Shown piece by piece: positions 24,790-35,218 of a DNA stretch of 64,000 nucleotides. Below the pieces are notes generated by a model, which did no database searches, had not been told where the DNA came from, and saw only the letters and a list, made by a program, of their open reading frames with translations. A program made the position numbers and the translations under genes. Position 1 is the first letter of the stretch, and every line of letters begins with the position of its first letter. This stretch comes from Closterium sp. Naga37s-1 (lineage: Eukaryota > Streptophyta > Zygnematophyceae > Desmidiales > Closteriaceae), in contig CANJKZ010000536.1 of NCBI GenBank assembly GCA_947471745.1, positions 124,001-188,000 of the forward strand, written 5' to 3'.

Positions 24790-27700
24790 ATGCGGCCATT
24801 CATGCTATCTTCCCGTCTCTCCGCTGTATCCCCTCCCCTCGTATCTTTCCCCGCATCCCCCGTAATTCTCACTGCGCAGCTGACTCCTCAATCCTTCCGC
24901 CACCCTCTTCCGCCAATGTTGCCCCCTTCAATCCGCGTCCTGAATCCCCGCCCCTCTGCGCAAGTGCCAAACCGCGCAATTTTCCGTCTCCCGGCTGCGC
25001 GCGGCGGCGCGCAGAGGGCATACAGCGCGGGAGCAGGAGGCGGCGATGGAGGAGCGGAGGGGGAGTCCGGCTCCCCTGAATCCGAGGCGCGGCGGCTTGC
25101 GCTTGACGACGCGGTGCGGGCGGAGATGAAGGCTCGCTCGGAGCTCGCGCTTGCGGCGATGGTGGAAGGCTCCGGTGGAGCGTCTGCCGCGGCGGGATTC
25201 GCGCAAGGAAGCGCCCCGGACGCGCCTGGGAACGCGGCGGGAGATGCGGGAGGGAACGGCGGCGCTGGTGACGGCGGCGCGTGGAAGTGGGCGGTTCGGA
25301 AGGGCGTGTGGGACGAGCTTGAGGCGCGTGACGTCGCGCGACCACCGCGCCCCGTGCACCACCGGATTCCCAACTTTGAAGGGGCGGACAAAGCTGCTGC
25401 CATGGTATGGTGGGGAGTCGTGGAACTGGGGGAAAAACGGAGAACGGGGGAGGGGGGGAGGGGGGGGAGGGGGGAGTTCGGGGGAGGGGGAAAGGGGGGA
25501 GGGGCAGGGGAAGGTGAGACCACCACGCCCTGTGCACCACCGTGTACCCAACTTTGACGGGGCAGACAAAGCTGCTGTTATGGTGGGGATGGGCAGCGGG
25601 GGAAGGGGAAGGGGAGAGGGGAGAGGAGAGAAGGTGAACCCCGGCACACTAGTAGTTCCCACTTTCTCCTTTCCCTCTCCTCTCCTCCTCTCCTCCACCC
25701 ACACCCCCTCCCCCGCAACTTGAACCCCTTACCAGCTCGCATCATTACTGAAGTGCCAGGCAGCACGGTGTGTGAAGGTCAACCCCGACACTTGATGAAA
25801 TAAATCCCTCCTCCCCCACCCCAACCCCCAACCCCCCCTCCCCCGCACCTCAACCCCTTTACCAGCTCGCATCATTACCGGAGTTCCAGGCAGCAGGGTG
25901 CGTGAAGGTCAACCCCGACACGCCTCAGAAGGCCGTGCGCCTCGCGGTGCTGGAAGGTGTGTTGTGCAGCGAGCAGGAAGCATTCGTGCAGCTGTGCGGT
26001 CGTGTGCGGTGCAATTGACATGTAGTCACACTCCACACTGTGCTGGAACTGGAAGGTGTGTTGTGCAGCGAGCAGAGCACAGGCATAGGCTATGTAGCAT
26101 AGGCAGAGGCACACTGCCGTACTGTGCTCCAGAGCATAGGCAGAGGCACACTGCCGTACTGTGCTCCAGAGCATAGGCAGAGGCACACTGGGGTACTGTG
26201 CTCCAGTGTGGCAGGCTGGCAGCCGATGCAGTGTGGTGAGGTGCGTAGGCTGCTTTTGAGTCGACTCAAATGTTGCATAGCCTGCTCGCTGCATAACAAC
26301 CTTCAGACCCTTTTCAGCGGGCAGGAGCATAGGCATTGGTTTTCCAAGCAGTAAAAGGTAACAGTAAGTCGATTTTTGAGTCTACTCAAAGGTAACAGTC
26401 ATTTGTGCAGAAACTTTTGCGCTTCCCTGCTAACCCACCCCATGCATTGAGGTGTATTTTGAGGCGCCTCAAAATAAACCTTTGCGCTTCCCTGCTAACC
26501 CACCCGAGCCCCACCTGCGAACCGGTTTCTTCTCCCGCCTCTCATGCTTCCTAGTACCTTACCCCTATACCCACCCGTCGCTTTTCTCCTTCCCCGGCTG
26601 CCCTGCCCCGTCCACCCCCATCCAGGCCTCAAGCTCCTGCTCACCCCCCAGCCCCGCCTGCGAACCGGCTTCTTCTCCCGCCTCTCCACCGACCACATAC
26701 CGCCCGACCAGCTGTTCACCCCCACTCTTCCCCCTCTGCTCCCCCTCCCATCCAGCCAACAAGCTCCTGCTGACCCCCCAACCGCGCTTACGAACCGGCT
26801 TCTTCTCGCGCCTCTCTGCCGCCCACATACCGCCCGACCAGCTGTTCACCCCCACTCTCACCCACTCTCACCCCGCCCCAACTTCCCCCCCCCAGCCAAC
26901 AAGCTCCTGCTGACCCCGCAACCTCGCCTCCGCACTGGTTTCTTCTCGCGCCTCTCTGCCGCCCACATACTGCCCGACCAGCTGCTCGCCGCCTGCACGG
27001 CGGCCGGCGTGGCTCGGCACGGAGTGCCGGTGGCACTAGAGGACAAAGTTGGCGTGGATATGGTGGTGCTGGGGTCCGTTGCTGTTGACCCCACGACTGG
27101 TGCCAGGCTGGGGAAGGGCGAGGTGAGGGAAGGCGAGCGAGAGATGTTTTGCCTCATGGATTGCGGCAGATGTTGCCTCAATCATTGCCCCATGCATTGC
27201 ACCATGCATGGCAGCATGCGAGTTGGGGTGGATACTGTGGTCCTGGGGTCTGTTGCTGTTGACCCCACGACTACTCCCTCCTCTGTGTTATACACCCATG
27301 CGTCAATCCCCAACCCACAGGGCTTTGCAGAGTTGGAGTATGGCATTCTGAGGTGGATGGGGGCAGTCACTGACGACACTGCTGTGGTCACCACCACCTG
27401 CTCTTACCGCACCGCACCACGTGCTACTCCCTCCTATGTGCTATACACCCATGCGTCAATCCCCAACCCACAGGGCTTTGCAGAGTTGGAATATGGCATT
27501 CTGAGGTGGATGGGGGCGGTCACAGACGACACCCCTGTGGTTACCACTGGTGAGCCCGCTGACTCAACACAATGCTTGCTTCGCGTCTACTAGGCAGTCA
27601 CCGAGGTTGGTTCAATGCCACACACCTTGGCTCTAGCGGGGGCTTTGCAGAGTTGGAGTATGGCATTCTGAGGTGGATGGGGGCGGTCACAGACGACACC

Positions 27701-29479
27701 CCTGTGGTTACCACTGGTGAGCCCGCTGACTCAACACAATGCTTGCTTCGCGTCTACTAGGCAGTCACCGAGGTTGGTTCAATGCCACACACCTTGGCTC
27801 TAGCGGGGGCTTTGCAGAGTTGGAGTATGGCATTCTAAGGTGGATGGGGGCGGTCACAGACGACACCCCTGTGGTCACCCCTGGTGAGCGCACCCTTGAT
27901 GAGGTCGAATCGGTTGTTACATCAAATTGGCTCAGTAGTCACCTTGAGTCGCGTCAACAATGGTCACATTGGATCGTCGAACCCGAACCCCAGCCCACTT
28001 ACACTTACACCGCACATAACTCCCTCCCACCATTACTCCCTACTTAACCCCCCCCTGCAATACACGACTGTCAGCTAGTGGCAGCAGGCGCCATCCCATC
28101 CCAACCAGCAACCTGGGGCAGCACGACCTGCCGGTTGACATCATCTGCCCGTCCTGTGCCATGGGATTGCACTCATACTTCTCACCCCAACCCCACCCCA
28201 CTTGAACCCTGCAGTGCATGACTGTCAGCTAGTGCCGGCAGGGACCATCCCAAGCAGCAAGCTGAGGCAGCACGACCTGCCTGTTGACATCATCTGCCCT
28301 TCCCGTGTGGCTGTGCCGTGTGTTGTGACTCCCTACCCCAACCCACCACCAGTGCACGACTGCCAGTTGGTGGCAGCAGGGGCCATCCCAAGCAGCAAGC
28401 TCAGGCAGCACGACCTGCCTGTTGACATCATCTGCCCTTCCTGTGCCCTGTGCCTTGTGTTGTGACTGCTATCATACTCCATTCTCCCTACCCATTCCCC
28501 CCACCTGTACCTCCTATCCCACCCATAACCCCAATCCCACCCATCAGTACATGACTGTCAGTTAGTTGCAGCAGGAACCATCCCCACCAGCAAGCTGAGG
28601 CAGCACGACCTGCCTGTTGACATCATCTGCACGCCCACTCAGATCATCCGGGTTTCCAGCAAGATTCCTAAACCCTCAGGTGAGGCACTACAGGTGAGAT
28701 GCTTCAGGTGAGTTGTCGTCGGTAACCCGTGCGCACAACCAAATCACGACTTGCCCGTCGACATCATCTGCTCAGGTGAGAGGCTCAGGTGAGAGGCTCA
28801 GGTGATCAGGTGGGCGTTCAGGTGAGACGGTTGGGTGACGTGTGAGGGGGCATTTTTAACCCTGCCCCCTCCGTCCACCCCTGTTATCCCCTCATTTACT
28901 CCAGGCATCATTTACTGGCATGTGCTGTGCCCCCCGAAACTGGCCCAGAAGCTGGCTCAGATTCGCATCTTGCAGCAACTCAAGGCCACCCCATTCCCAC
29001 CTATCCACAACCCCTTATCACCACTTTCCACCCATGTCCGCCCCTTTACACCCTCCAGGCATCTATTGGCACCTGCTCTCTCCTCAAAAGCTAGCTCAGA
29101 TCCGAATAATGCAGCAACTCAAAAGCACCCTGTTTCCACCAATTCAGAACACCTTATCCTCCCTTTCCACCCCTTACCATCCCTTTCCACTCTACACCCT
29201 GCAGGCATCTACTGGCACCTACTCTCCCCCCAAAAACTAGCTCAGATTCGCATCCTGCAGCAACTGAAAAGCACCCTTGAAGCACAGACAGGCGCCGCCC
29301 TCCCGCTGGGACCAGACGAGGAGCTGCCGCCCGTTGCCGCTCGGCACGGGAAGGGGGGCCAGGGAAAGGAAGGGGGAAAGGGTGGGGGGGAGGTGGGGGA
29401 GAGAGGAGGGGTGGGGAGGGGGAGGGGGGGGAGGGAGAGGGAGAGGGGAGAGCAGGGGAGGGGAGGGGAGGCGGAGTGA
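24790..29479 (+). CDS. 5-formyltetrahydrofolate cyclo-ligase-like protein (COG0212)
   Basis: Exons 24790-25404, 25866-25956, 26896-27122, 27474-27549, 28548-28679 and 29205-29479 join in frame to 471 aa. The first 75 residues look like a plastid or mitochondrial transit peptide. The domain then reads [135 protein letters not shown] and [20 protein letters not shown]. This matches plant COG0212 proteins, related to 5-formyl-THF cyclo-ligase and linked to thiamin/folate metabolism. The Gly/Arg/Glu-rich end reads through a purine repeat. Introns contain extra copies of most exons; the ones chosen are the only copies with both splice sites and full length. Confidence 0.85.
25505..25800 (+). pseudogene. 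intronic copies of COG0212 exon 1 end and exon 2
   Basis: 25515-25580 repeats the end of exon 1 ([16 protein letters not shown] followed by ATG|GTGGG). 25733-25797 repeats the start of exon 2 (ACCAGCTCGCATCATTAC and VKVNPDT) but soon ends in a stop. Both are truncated and lie in intron 1. Confidence 0.8.
26255..26270. repeat. TTTTGAG-family palindrome 1
   Basis: TTTGAGTCGACTCAAA, perfect over 16 bp, in COG0212 intron 2. This is the one clear member whose flanks are related as an imperfect inverted repeat (pieces of GCAGCGAGCAG..GCATAG) and not a direct one. Confidence 0.85.
26375..26390. repeat. TTTTGAG-family palindrome 2
   Basis: TTTGAGTCTACTCAAA, one central mismatch. It lies between direct repeats of AAAGGTAACAGT at 26354-26365 and 26388-26399; the second repeat overlaps the palindrome end. 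Confidence 0.75.
26455..26476. repeat. TTTTGAG-family palindrome 3
   Basis: A perfect 22-bp palindrome with core TTTTGAGGCGCCTCAAAA and outer TA/TA. It separates 30-bp direct repeats at 26411-26440 and 26476-26505 (containing GCGCTTCCCTGCTAACCCAC), which differ at one position. Confidence 0.9.
26484..26870 (+). pseudogene. three intronic copies of COG0212 exon 3
   Basis: Copies begin near 26500, at 26626 and at 26756; the true exon follows at 26896. Copies two and three keep the CAG acceptor and read [17 protein letters not shown] then PPDQLFT before diverging, about 110-135 bp each. None continues into the second half of exon 3. A further short copy of that second half ([16 protein letters not shown]) lies at 27220-27275. 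Confidence 0.9.
27321..27885 (+). repeat. four tandem copies of COG0212 exon 4
   Basis: Copies start at 27321, 27474, about 27641 and about 27808. Copies two to four repeat at 167 bp. Copy one has the CAG acceptor but lacks the G|GTGAG donor. Copies three and four have the donor but no AG directly before the exon. Only copy two has both ends intact, so it is taken as the exon. All encode [20 protein letters not shown]. Confidence 0.9.
28055..28440 (+). pseudogene. three partial copies of COG0212 exon 5
   Basis: Copies at about 28060, 28215 and 28353 encode [25 protein letters not shown] but stop matching before the TPTQIIRV part that only the 28548 copy has. The first has also lost its AG acceptor. 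A fourth scrap (DLPVDIIC) lies at 28745-28772. Confidence 0.88.
28680..28835 (+). repeat. cluster of repeated CAGGTGAG donor-like sites
   Basis: Starting at the true exon-5 donor (28680), CAGGTGAG or a near match occurs again at about 28692, 28707, 28773, 28787 and 28820, with CAGGTGATC near 28800. The spacing is irregular, 13-65 bp. The repeats look like amplified 5' splice sites. Confidence 0.7.
28905..29135 (+). pseudogene. two partial copies of COG0212 exon 6
   Basis: Copies at 28905 and 29059, each with its own CCAG acceptor, encode IYWH.L.P.KLAQ.RI.QQLK and then diverge. The complete exon is at 29205. Confidence 0.9.
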
Positions 29480-29566
29480 GAGAAAGGTGTGGAGGAGGGG
29501 GAAAGAGAGTGAGCAGCGAGCAATGCTCCAGTTGCCAACGTCCAAATGCTTCATATTTCCTGGTGA

Positions 29567-29586
29567 CTTTTGAGTCGACTCAAAAG
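29567..29586. repeat. TTTTGAG-family palindrome 4
   Basis: CTTTTGAGTCGACTCAAAAG, perfect. It separates 41-bp direct repeats at 29521-29561 and 29590-29630 (starting CAATGCTCCAGTT) that differ at four positions, about 90 bp after the COG0212 stop. Confidence 0.92.
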
Positions 29587-29768
29587 CCACAATGCTCCAG
29601 TTCCCAATGTCCAAATGGTTCCTATTTCCTTTTTGTGTTTGTTCTTCATGTTAAAATTTTGGTGAAGGTGCTACTGTGTCTGCTCTGCTGAAGGGGTAAA
29701 AAATCCCAAGCAAAATTGAATGAATCACTTGGCAACAAATTGGCTTCTAGCATTTTAAACTTCAGCCG

Positions 29769-30132
29769 TTAAAGCTCAAGGCCCAAATTGCAGAGCGCGC
29801 GGGACAAGCTTACTAAAGTTGATCGGAGTGCTTTCTGAGTGTTGTTTTGGTTGCGAATTGTGGTTACGAGAAGTGCGATGCAATTTGATTGGCCATCAAT
29901 TTTTGGACGAATCGGAAAGCAGGAAACACCAAGAATATTGTGAGTGCAATTTGGGACTCGAGAACCAGAACCGAGTTGCTTCCTGGGGTTTGCTGAGTCA
30001 GCGAAAATTCTGACTGTGTAGCGAGAAGCTGCGCGAAACTAAACACACCAACTTCAAACAAGTCAACCTTCCTCTCACGCTACCCAAAGGTCAACCTTAC
30101 TAAGGTTGAACAATTTGGGCCTTGAGCTTTAA
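29769..30132. mobile_element. MITE-like element with 22-bp terminal inverted repeats
   Basis: A perfect inverted repeat, TTAAAGCTCAAGGCCCAAAT plus two bases, lies at 29769-29790 and 30111-30132. The outermost bases TTAA/TTAA leave the duplication ambiguous (TA or TTAA). 364 bp, no ORF. The family cannot be assigned. Confidence 0.65.
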
Positions 30133-30200
30133 TGAGTTGGCAACAAGTGCCCCTGCCCACACAACTCTCTTGCCTTTGCCCTCCGAGGACAAATGCCCTA

Positions 30201-30406
30201 ATGTAGCCAGCCAGAGCTATAAAGTATGGACAATGGATGGATCCAGCTGACGACATTCTTCCACATGCATCCCATCTCTTGTTGCACCACCACCAGCAGC
30301 CAGGACCAGGATCCCTTTTGAGGCGCCTCAAAAGTGATGTAGCCAGAGCTATGAAGTATGGATAATGGATCCAGCTGATCACATTCTTCCACATGCATCC
30401 CATCTC
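30201..30406. repeat. direct duplication around palindrome 5
   Basis: 30201-30277 and 30337-30406 are copies (ATGTAGCCAG..ATTCTTCCACATGCATCCCA) that differ by a few substitutions and two 4-bp indels. Between them, at 30315-30334, sits the perfect palindrome CTTTTGAGGCGCCTCAAAAG. Confidence 0.9.
30315..30334. repeat. TTTTGAG-family palindrome 5
   Basis: CTTTTGAGGCGCCTCAAAAG, perfect over 20 bp, GGCGCC type. It follows the left copy of the flanking duplication by about 37 bp and precedes the right copy by 2 bp. Confidence 0.92.
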
Positions 30407-30638
30407 ACCCTCACCCTCACCCCTCCGCCACTCCTCTTATCCTCTCCATCAGTTCAGCCTGCTCGCCTGCCCGTGTGCCAGAGGGGTGCGCCCATTCACC
30501 CCTCTAGTGCGGCCCCAGCTTCGATCCTCTGATGCCCTGCTTCCAGTCGCCCCCCCCACTGCCATTCACCAACCTGCTCTCGCCCCCTCCCCCCCCCCCC
30601 CCTCCTCCCCTGTGGTGCTCTGGCAATGCTGTCGGTGG

Positions 30639-30662
30639 TGCTTTTGAGTCGACTCAAAAGCA
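30639..30662. repeat. TTTTGAG-family palindrome 6
   Basis: The longest perfect member, 24 bp, with core TTTTGAGTCGACTCAAAA extended by TGC/GCA. The flanks are direct repeats: ACCAACCTGCTCTCGC (30568-30583) recurs in broken form at 30664-30700, and GCTGTCGGTGGTGC before it recurs as GCTGTCAGTGGTGC after it. Confidence 0.9.
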
Positions 30663-30801
30663 GAACCAACCTGCTCCAACCTGCTCTCGCACCAACCTGC
30701 TGTCAGTGGTGCCGGTGGTGATGATGCAGTCAGACGGGAGGGAGGGAGGGAGGGAGCAGGTGGATGGGATGAGAGTGTGATTTGATGGGAGCAGGGAGAT
30801 G

Positions 30802-30823
30802 TGTTTTGAGGCGCCTCAAAACA
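30802..30823. repeat. TTTTGAG-family palindrome 7
   Basis: A perfect 22-bp member (core TTTTGAGGCGCCTCAAAA, outer TG/CA) between direct repeats 30701-30740 and 30838-30877 (GTGGTGCCGGTGGTGA..GCAGTCAGAC). It is paralogous to palindrome 8. Confidence 0.92.
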
Positions 30824-30884
30824 GGAAGGCGGCAATGCTGTCTGTGGTGCCGGTGGTGACGATGCAGTCAGACAGGAGGGCTGC

Positions 30885-30962
30885 CAGGGAGGGAGGGAGG
30901 GAGGGAGGGAGGGAGGGAGGGAGGGAGGGAGGGAGGGAGGGAGGGAGGGAGGGAGGGAGGGA
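30885..30962. repeat. GGGA tetranucleotide run
   Basis: About 20 copies of GGGA. The same run in the same context occurs at 42505-42606 in the ribulokinase intron. A shorter one lies at 31078-31100. Confidence 0.95.
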
Positions 30963-31769
30963 AGGAGCAGGTGCAGATGGGGAGTGTGTGATGGGGGAGA
31001 GGGGGAAAGGCCGCAACGCTGTCAGTGGTGCCGGTGGTGACGATGCAGTCAGACGGGAGGGCAGGGAGGGATGGATGGAGGGAGGGAGGGAGGGAGGGAG
31101 AGCGAAGGGAGGGAGCGGGTGGAGGTTGGGTGAGTCAGCGCAAGTGATGGCATCTCAGTGCCCCTGGTGATATGACTTGACGCCTCCCCACCCCGGCCCA
31201 TCAAACTCATGACGGAGCCAGGCGGCTGCCCCAGCGTCCACAGTGCCCAGCGACAGCATGGCAGTCAGGAACAAGCAACGGACACTCATAGCACTGGGGG
31301 CCGCATGCATCACCTCCCCACCTCGGCCCATCAAACTCGGCCATGAGACGTGTCCCCACAGCGCCCATGACGGATCCAGGCGGCTGCCCCAGCGACAGCA
31401 TGGCAGTTAGGACCAAGCAACGGACACTCATAGCAGAACGACAGTCAGAATGCCCATGACAGAGTGACAACGAGCAATGGACACTCATAGCACTGGAGGC
31501 TGCACAGCCAGCATGGCAGTCAGGGTGGCAGTGGCAGAGAGTGCGGCAGAGAGTGAGAGTGGGAGCATGAGTGTAGCGGGATTCAAGGCGCACGGGGGTC
31601 GAGGCGGCGTGGGGACGGCAATGCGCATCCGCGGCACTACGCCGCAGATTGGGGAAGCCATAAGATGCAAGGTCATGAGAAAGGTAGGAACCATGAAAAC
31701 TGTTACAGATCTAAACTGCAAGGCGATGACCGTCGAACGTCTCTTTCGCTGCGCGGATCCTTGATATGG

Positions 31770-31990
31770 TAGCTGCGCTGATCCGTCAAGCCGATGATTG
31801 CTCCGCTGATTGCGCTGATTGATGCGCGGACAGTTGCGCCAGTCGTTTTGCGAATCGCTCCGCTGATGGTTGCACCGATCGTTGCGCTGACCGCTGGGTT
31901 GAGCGCGGCGCTGATCGTTCCGCTGCTTGCGCTATTAGTTGCGCTGATATTGCGCTGACCGTTGCGCTGATCGTCAGATCGCTCCGCCGT
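31770..31990. repeat. GCGCTGAT-type short repeats
   Basis: Irregular copies of TTGCGCTGATCG and relatives over about 220 bp. From 31990 to 33290 no gene was recognised; a run of about 22 G lies at 32700-32720. Confidence 0.6.
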
Positions 31991-33299
31991 GCGACGGAAC
32001 CAACGGCCGTGTCGTAACTCATTCTAGCTGTAACACTCATTCCAGCTGTAACACTTCAGGATGTACCGAAAGCTGGACATAACGAGTCTATCTTCGCACT
32101 AAGCCAGTCAGTCAAGCGATAGCTTGGGAAGCTATACCGGGATTCTGCGAACGAGTGTTTTAAGGTCAAGATTATCGAGAGTAATATCGAATTTCAACCA
32201 GAGCCTGCAAATAAGTCTACTAAGGTGAATGGTCTCAGAACGATTTGAGGCAACCACAGTCATGAGATTAATTGCTGCTGGAGACACGAGGTTTGGAGTT
32301 AGGAACTCAGGAGAAACTACGAAAAGCGTAACTTTCATGTCCTAGCCACATTTTTCAACTAATAAGTTTCACGACAGAACTCCGTCCAAGGTGCCATTCA
32401 TACGAGAGTACAGAGTAATTCATTATATAGAGAGGCACAAGTCAGAACCGAGAGTCGTTGCTAAGCTATCTAAGCTCCCTAAGCCAAGCGTAAACAGATC
32501 CAGTTGAGCCTCCACAGCAGCGCCTCGACTCCAAAGCAGCTTGAATATCTTCTTATCTTCTAGCCTTCACAGCAGCTTGAGTCTTGACTGTCTTCTGATC
32601 TTGTCTTCTTGACCCCTCTTGGCCGTCAGAGGCAAATGCCCCTGACGTTACACCCACGCACCACGATGAGGTGAGGGTCATTCGCGTGGGGCTTGGGAGG
32701 GAGGGGGGGGGGGGGGGGGGAAGTGCTTGGGGGGGAAGCGGTTAAAATTTGTGACGGGCAGATCAAAATAAACACCTCGAATTTGACGATAGGTTCCCCG
32801 TTGATTGTTGTCAGAATGCTGTCAGAATGACGGCCAGCCGTCAAGAGGACAGCCAGCCGTCAATAGGCATACCTGAACGCACCTTTACCACCCAAACCTG
32901 AACGCCCGTGTGTGTGTGCCTAATCGAGTCTGTCTAACGCTCCTAAACGTTCTGTACCCACTAGCACACCTCTTATAGGCCTGGCGTTTGCGCTGGATGC
33001 TCCCGCTTGCGCCAAAACTGCAGGAAGGGCGGGCCGGGAGGGGAAGTCAAATTCCACCTCGCTCCTTGCTCCTTGCTCCTCGCTCCAGCCAGCTCCTCGC
33101 CGCGCTCCACGTGTGTGGAGCCTCCCTCGAGACCAACTTACCTGCACCACAGACGACAAAAAAAAGACCATTAGTCATTTTGAAAACGAAACAGCGCGCT
33201 AAAAGCGAGAAACATGCGGAAGCGTGACAGAGAGAGAAGCGCAAAAGGCGACGAGCGGAAAGGTGAAGAGACGACGGGACGAAATGACCACCACAGCAG

Positions 33300-34510
33300 A
33301 GAGAAGCGCCGTCACTCACCGTGCGCCGCGGTGCGCCGTGCTCTGATGTCCCGCCGTTTGCTCCTGCTCCCGCTCCCGCTAGTCCTGCGCTAAAAGAGAG
33401 CAAACGACAAAGGAAGTTAGAATCTGGAAAAAATGAAGAAAATAACTGAAACTGAAACTTACCAAGAATGAGAAGTCCTCGTAGCTTGACCTCCCGTCGC
33501 CGCCAGCGCCGTTGCTCCCGCTCCCGCTAGTCCTGCGCTAAAAGAGAGCAAACGACAATAGAAGTTAGAATCCGGAAGAAAAAAGGAAAGGAAACTGAAA
33601 CTGAAACTTACCAAGAATGAGAAGTCCTCGTAGCTTGACCTCCCGTCGCCGCCAGCGCCGTTGCTCCCGCTCCCGCTAGTCCTGCGCTCAAAGCGAGCAA
33701 AGGACAATAGAAGTTAGAACATGGAAAAAATAAAGAAAATAACTGAAACTGAAGCTTACCAAGAATGAGAAGTCCTCTTAGCTTGACCTCCCGCCGCCGC
33801 CAGCGCCGTTGCTCCCGCTCCCGCTAGTCCTGCGCTAAAAGAGAGCAAACGACAATAGAAGTTAGAATCTGGAAAAAATAGAGAAAATAACTGAAACTGA
33901 AACTTACCTAGAATGAGAAGTCCTCTTAGCTTGACCTCCCGCCGCCGCCAGCGCCGTTGCTCCCGCTCCCGCTAGTCCTGCGCTAAAAGAGAGCAAACGA
34001 CAATAGAAGTTAGAATCTGGAAAAAAGAAGAAGAAAATAACTGAAACTGAAACTTACCAAGAATGAGAAGTCCTCGTAGCTTGACCTCCCGTCGCCGCCA
34101 GCGCCGTTGCTCCCGCTCCCGCTAGTCCTGCGCTTAAAGAGAGCAAAAGACAAAGGAAGTTAGAATCCGGAAGAAAAAGGAAAGGAAACTGAAACTGAAA
34201 CTTACCAAGAATGAGAAGTCCTATTAGATTGACCTCCCGTCGCCGTCAGCGCCGTTGCTCCCGCTCCCGCTAGTCCTGCGCTTAAAGAGAGCAAAAGACA
34301 AAGGAAGTTAGAATCCGGAAGAAAAAAGGAAAGGAAACTGAAACTGAAACTTACCAAGAATGAGAAGTCCTATTAGATTGACCTCCCGTCGCCGCCAGCG
34401 CCGTTGCTCCCGCTCCCGCTATTCCTGCGCTAAAAGAGAGCAAACGACAATAGAAGTTAGAATCCGGAAGAAAAAAGGAAAGGAAACTGAAACTGATACT
34501 CACCACGAAA
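33300..34510 (-). repeat. eight tandem copies of a 75-nt exon plus its intron
   Basis: Units of 146-149 bp. On the minus strand each has a pyrimidine-rich end CTCTCTTTTAG, a 75-nt open segment reading RRTSGSGSNGAGGDGRSSYE then DFSFL, and a donor CTTG|GTAAGTTTCAG. 75 nt is an exact multiple of three with phase 0 at both ends, so any number of copies could be spliced in without breaking frame. The leftmost copy (33300-33385) has diverged after the first ten residues. The host protein was not recognised. Confidence 0.8.
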
Positions 34511-35218
34511 GAGGGAGCCGTCGGCGCCGTTGGGATGCGCCGCCAAGCGCCTCGGTAGACGCGCCTTCCGCCCGGGGTACGCGCCGTCCACCAACAGCCC
34601 GCGAGACGCGCCATTCACCCGGGTTACGCGCCGTCCGACCGCGAGAGACGCCGTCCGTCCGCGAGACGCGCCATCCGCCCGCGAGACGTGCCCGAAGAAG
34701 CTTCACCAGCTGGTAGCGAATCGATGAAGCGCCGCCAAGCGCTTCCGTGAGACCCGCTGCGCCATTCGTCCGTCAAGGCGCTGCTCTTAGCGACTAGCCG
34801 CGTCGCCGAGCGTAGTAGGGTCGTGGAGCCTCCACCATGTGAGCCAATGGTGGTTGACGGTAGGATCGTCGTGGTTGACGGTGGAGCGTTCGTCACCGAC
34901 GGCAAAAGCATGACCTTCGATCGCCAAGGTCTGTAGAAAAAAAACACGTTAGTACTAGAAAAACGCATTGCCGAAATGATGGCATAAAGGTGTACGTTCA
35001 TTACGAAAAGATAGCACGAAAAGAACTTCACTGACCTTGGCCCATCTCGGCGCATATCGGCGGCAAAGGCGCTATCGGCGGCGGCAAAGGCGCTATCGGC
35101 GACGACAATCTCGGTACTTGGGCGTTCAAGGCCGCGAGCGCTGCTCCGTCGGCGATCGTCGCTGCGTCGTCGCTTTCGAGTCGCTTTGGAGTGGCCATCT
35201 TAGGACGGTCGCCGAGGC
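34510..35218 (-). other. further unassigned exons between unknown gene and exon array
   Basis: 35218-35036 is bounded by TTTTTCAG and CAAG|GTCAGT and is open in one frame (MATPKRLESDDAATIADGAA, then a PIAPLPP repeat). 34929 leftwards follows TTTTCTACAG and is open in a frame rich in Ser/Thr/Arg with a GRMARL/GVSRGR-type repeat to the donor near 34508 (CTTTCGTG|GTGAGT). Phases do not join cleanly to each other or to the exons at 35.7-36.8 kb, so the gene model is unresolved. Confidence 0.4.

Larger units (their letters stand above)
25957..26420 (+). repeat. COG0212 intron 2 with exon-2 edge copy and 37-bp triplication
   Basis: The exon-2 end plus donor (CTGGAAGGTGTGTTGTGCAG) recurs at about 26046-26075. 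Three copies of an approximately 37-bp unit containing GCAGAGGCACACTG follow at 26096-26205. Two palindromes of the TTTTGAG family also lie here and are listed separately. Confidence 0.8.
30690..31690 (-). pseudogene. partial, broken copy of the D-ribulokinase gene
   Basis: On the minus strand, 31690-31490 matches the 5' part of the ribulokinase first exon (GCCGCAGATTGGGGAAGCCA and the GGGGTCGAGG block). Then come two pieces of exon 3 (PPGSVMGAVGTRLMAEFD near 31390-31310 and a shorter one near 31215). After them are three pieces of the exon-4 start ([16 protein letters not shown] near 31015-31060, 30825-30880 and 30695-30740). The kinase N-terminal motif, the middle and the C-terminal exons are absent, so it cannot encode a kinase. 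It shares the internal edge duplications and one palindrome with the intact-order gene at 40.9-45.7 kb, so the duplications predate or accompanied the copying. Confidence 0.85.

Noticed and set aside
27572-27640. tRNA-like or SINE B box (GGTTCAATGCC) in the 167-bp COG0212 repeats
   Set aside because: No matching A box, no cloverleaf and no target duplication; it is part of the intron carried along with exon 4.
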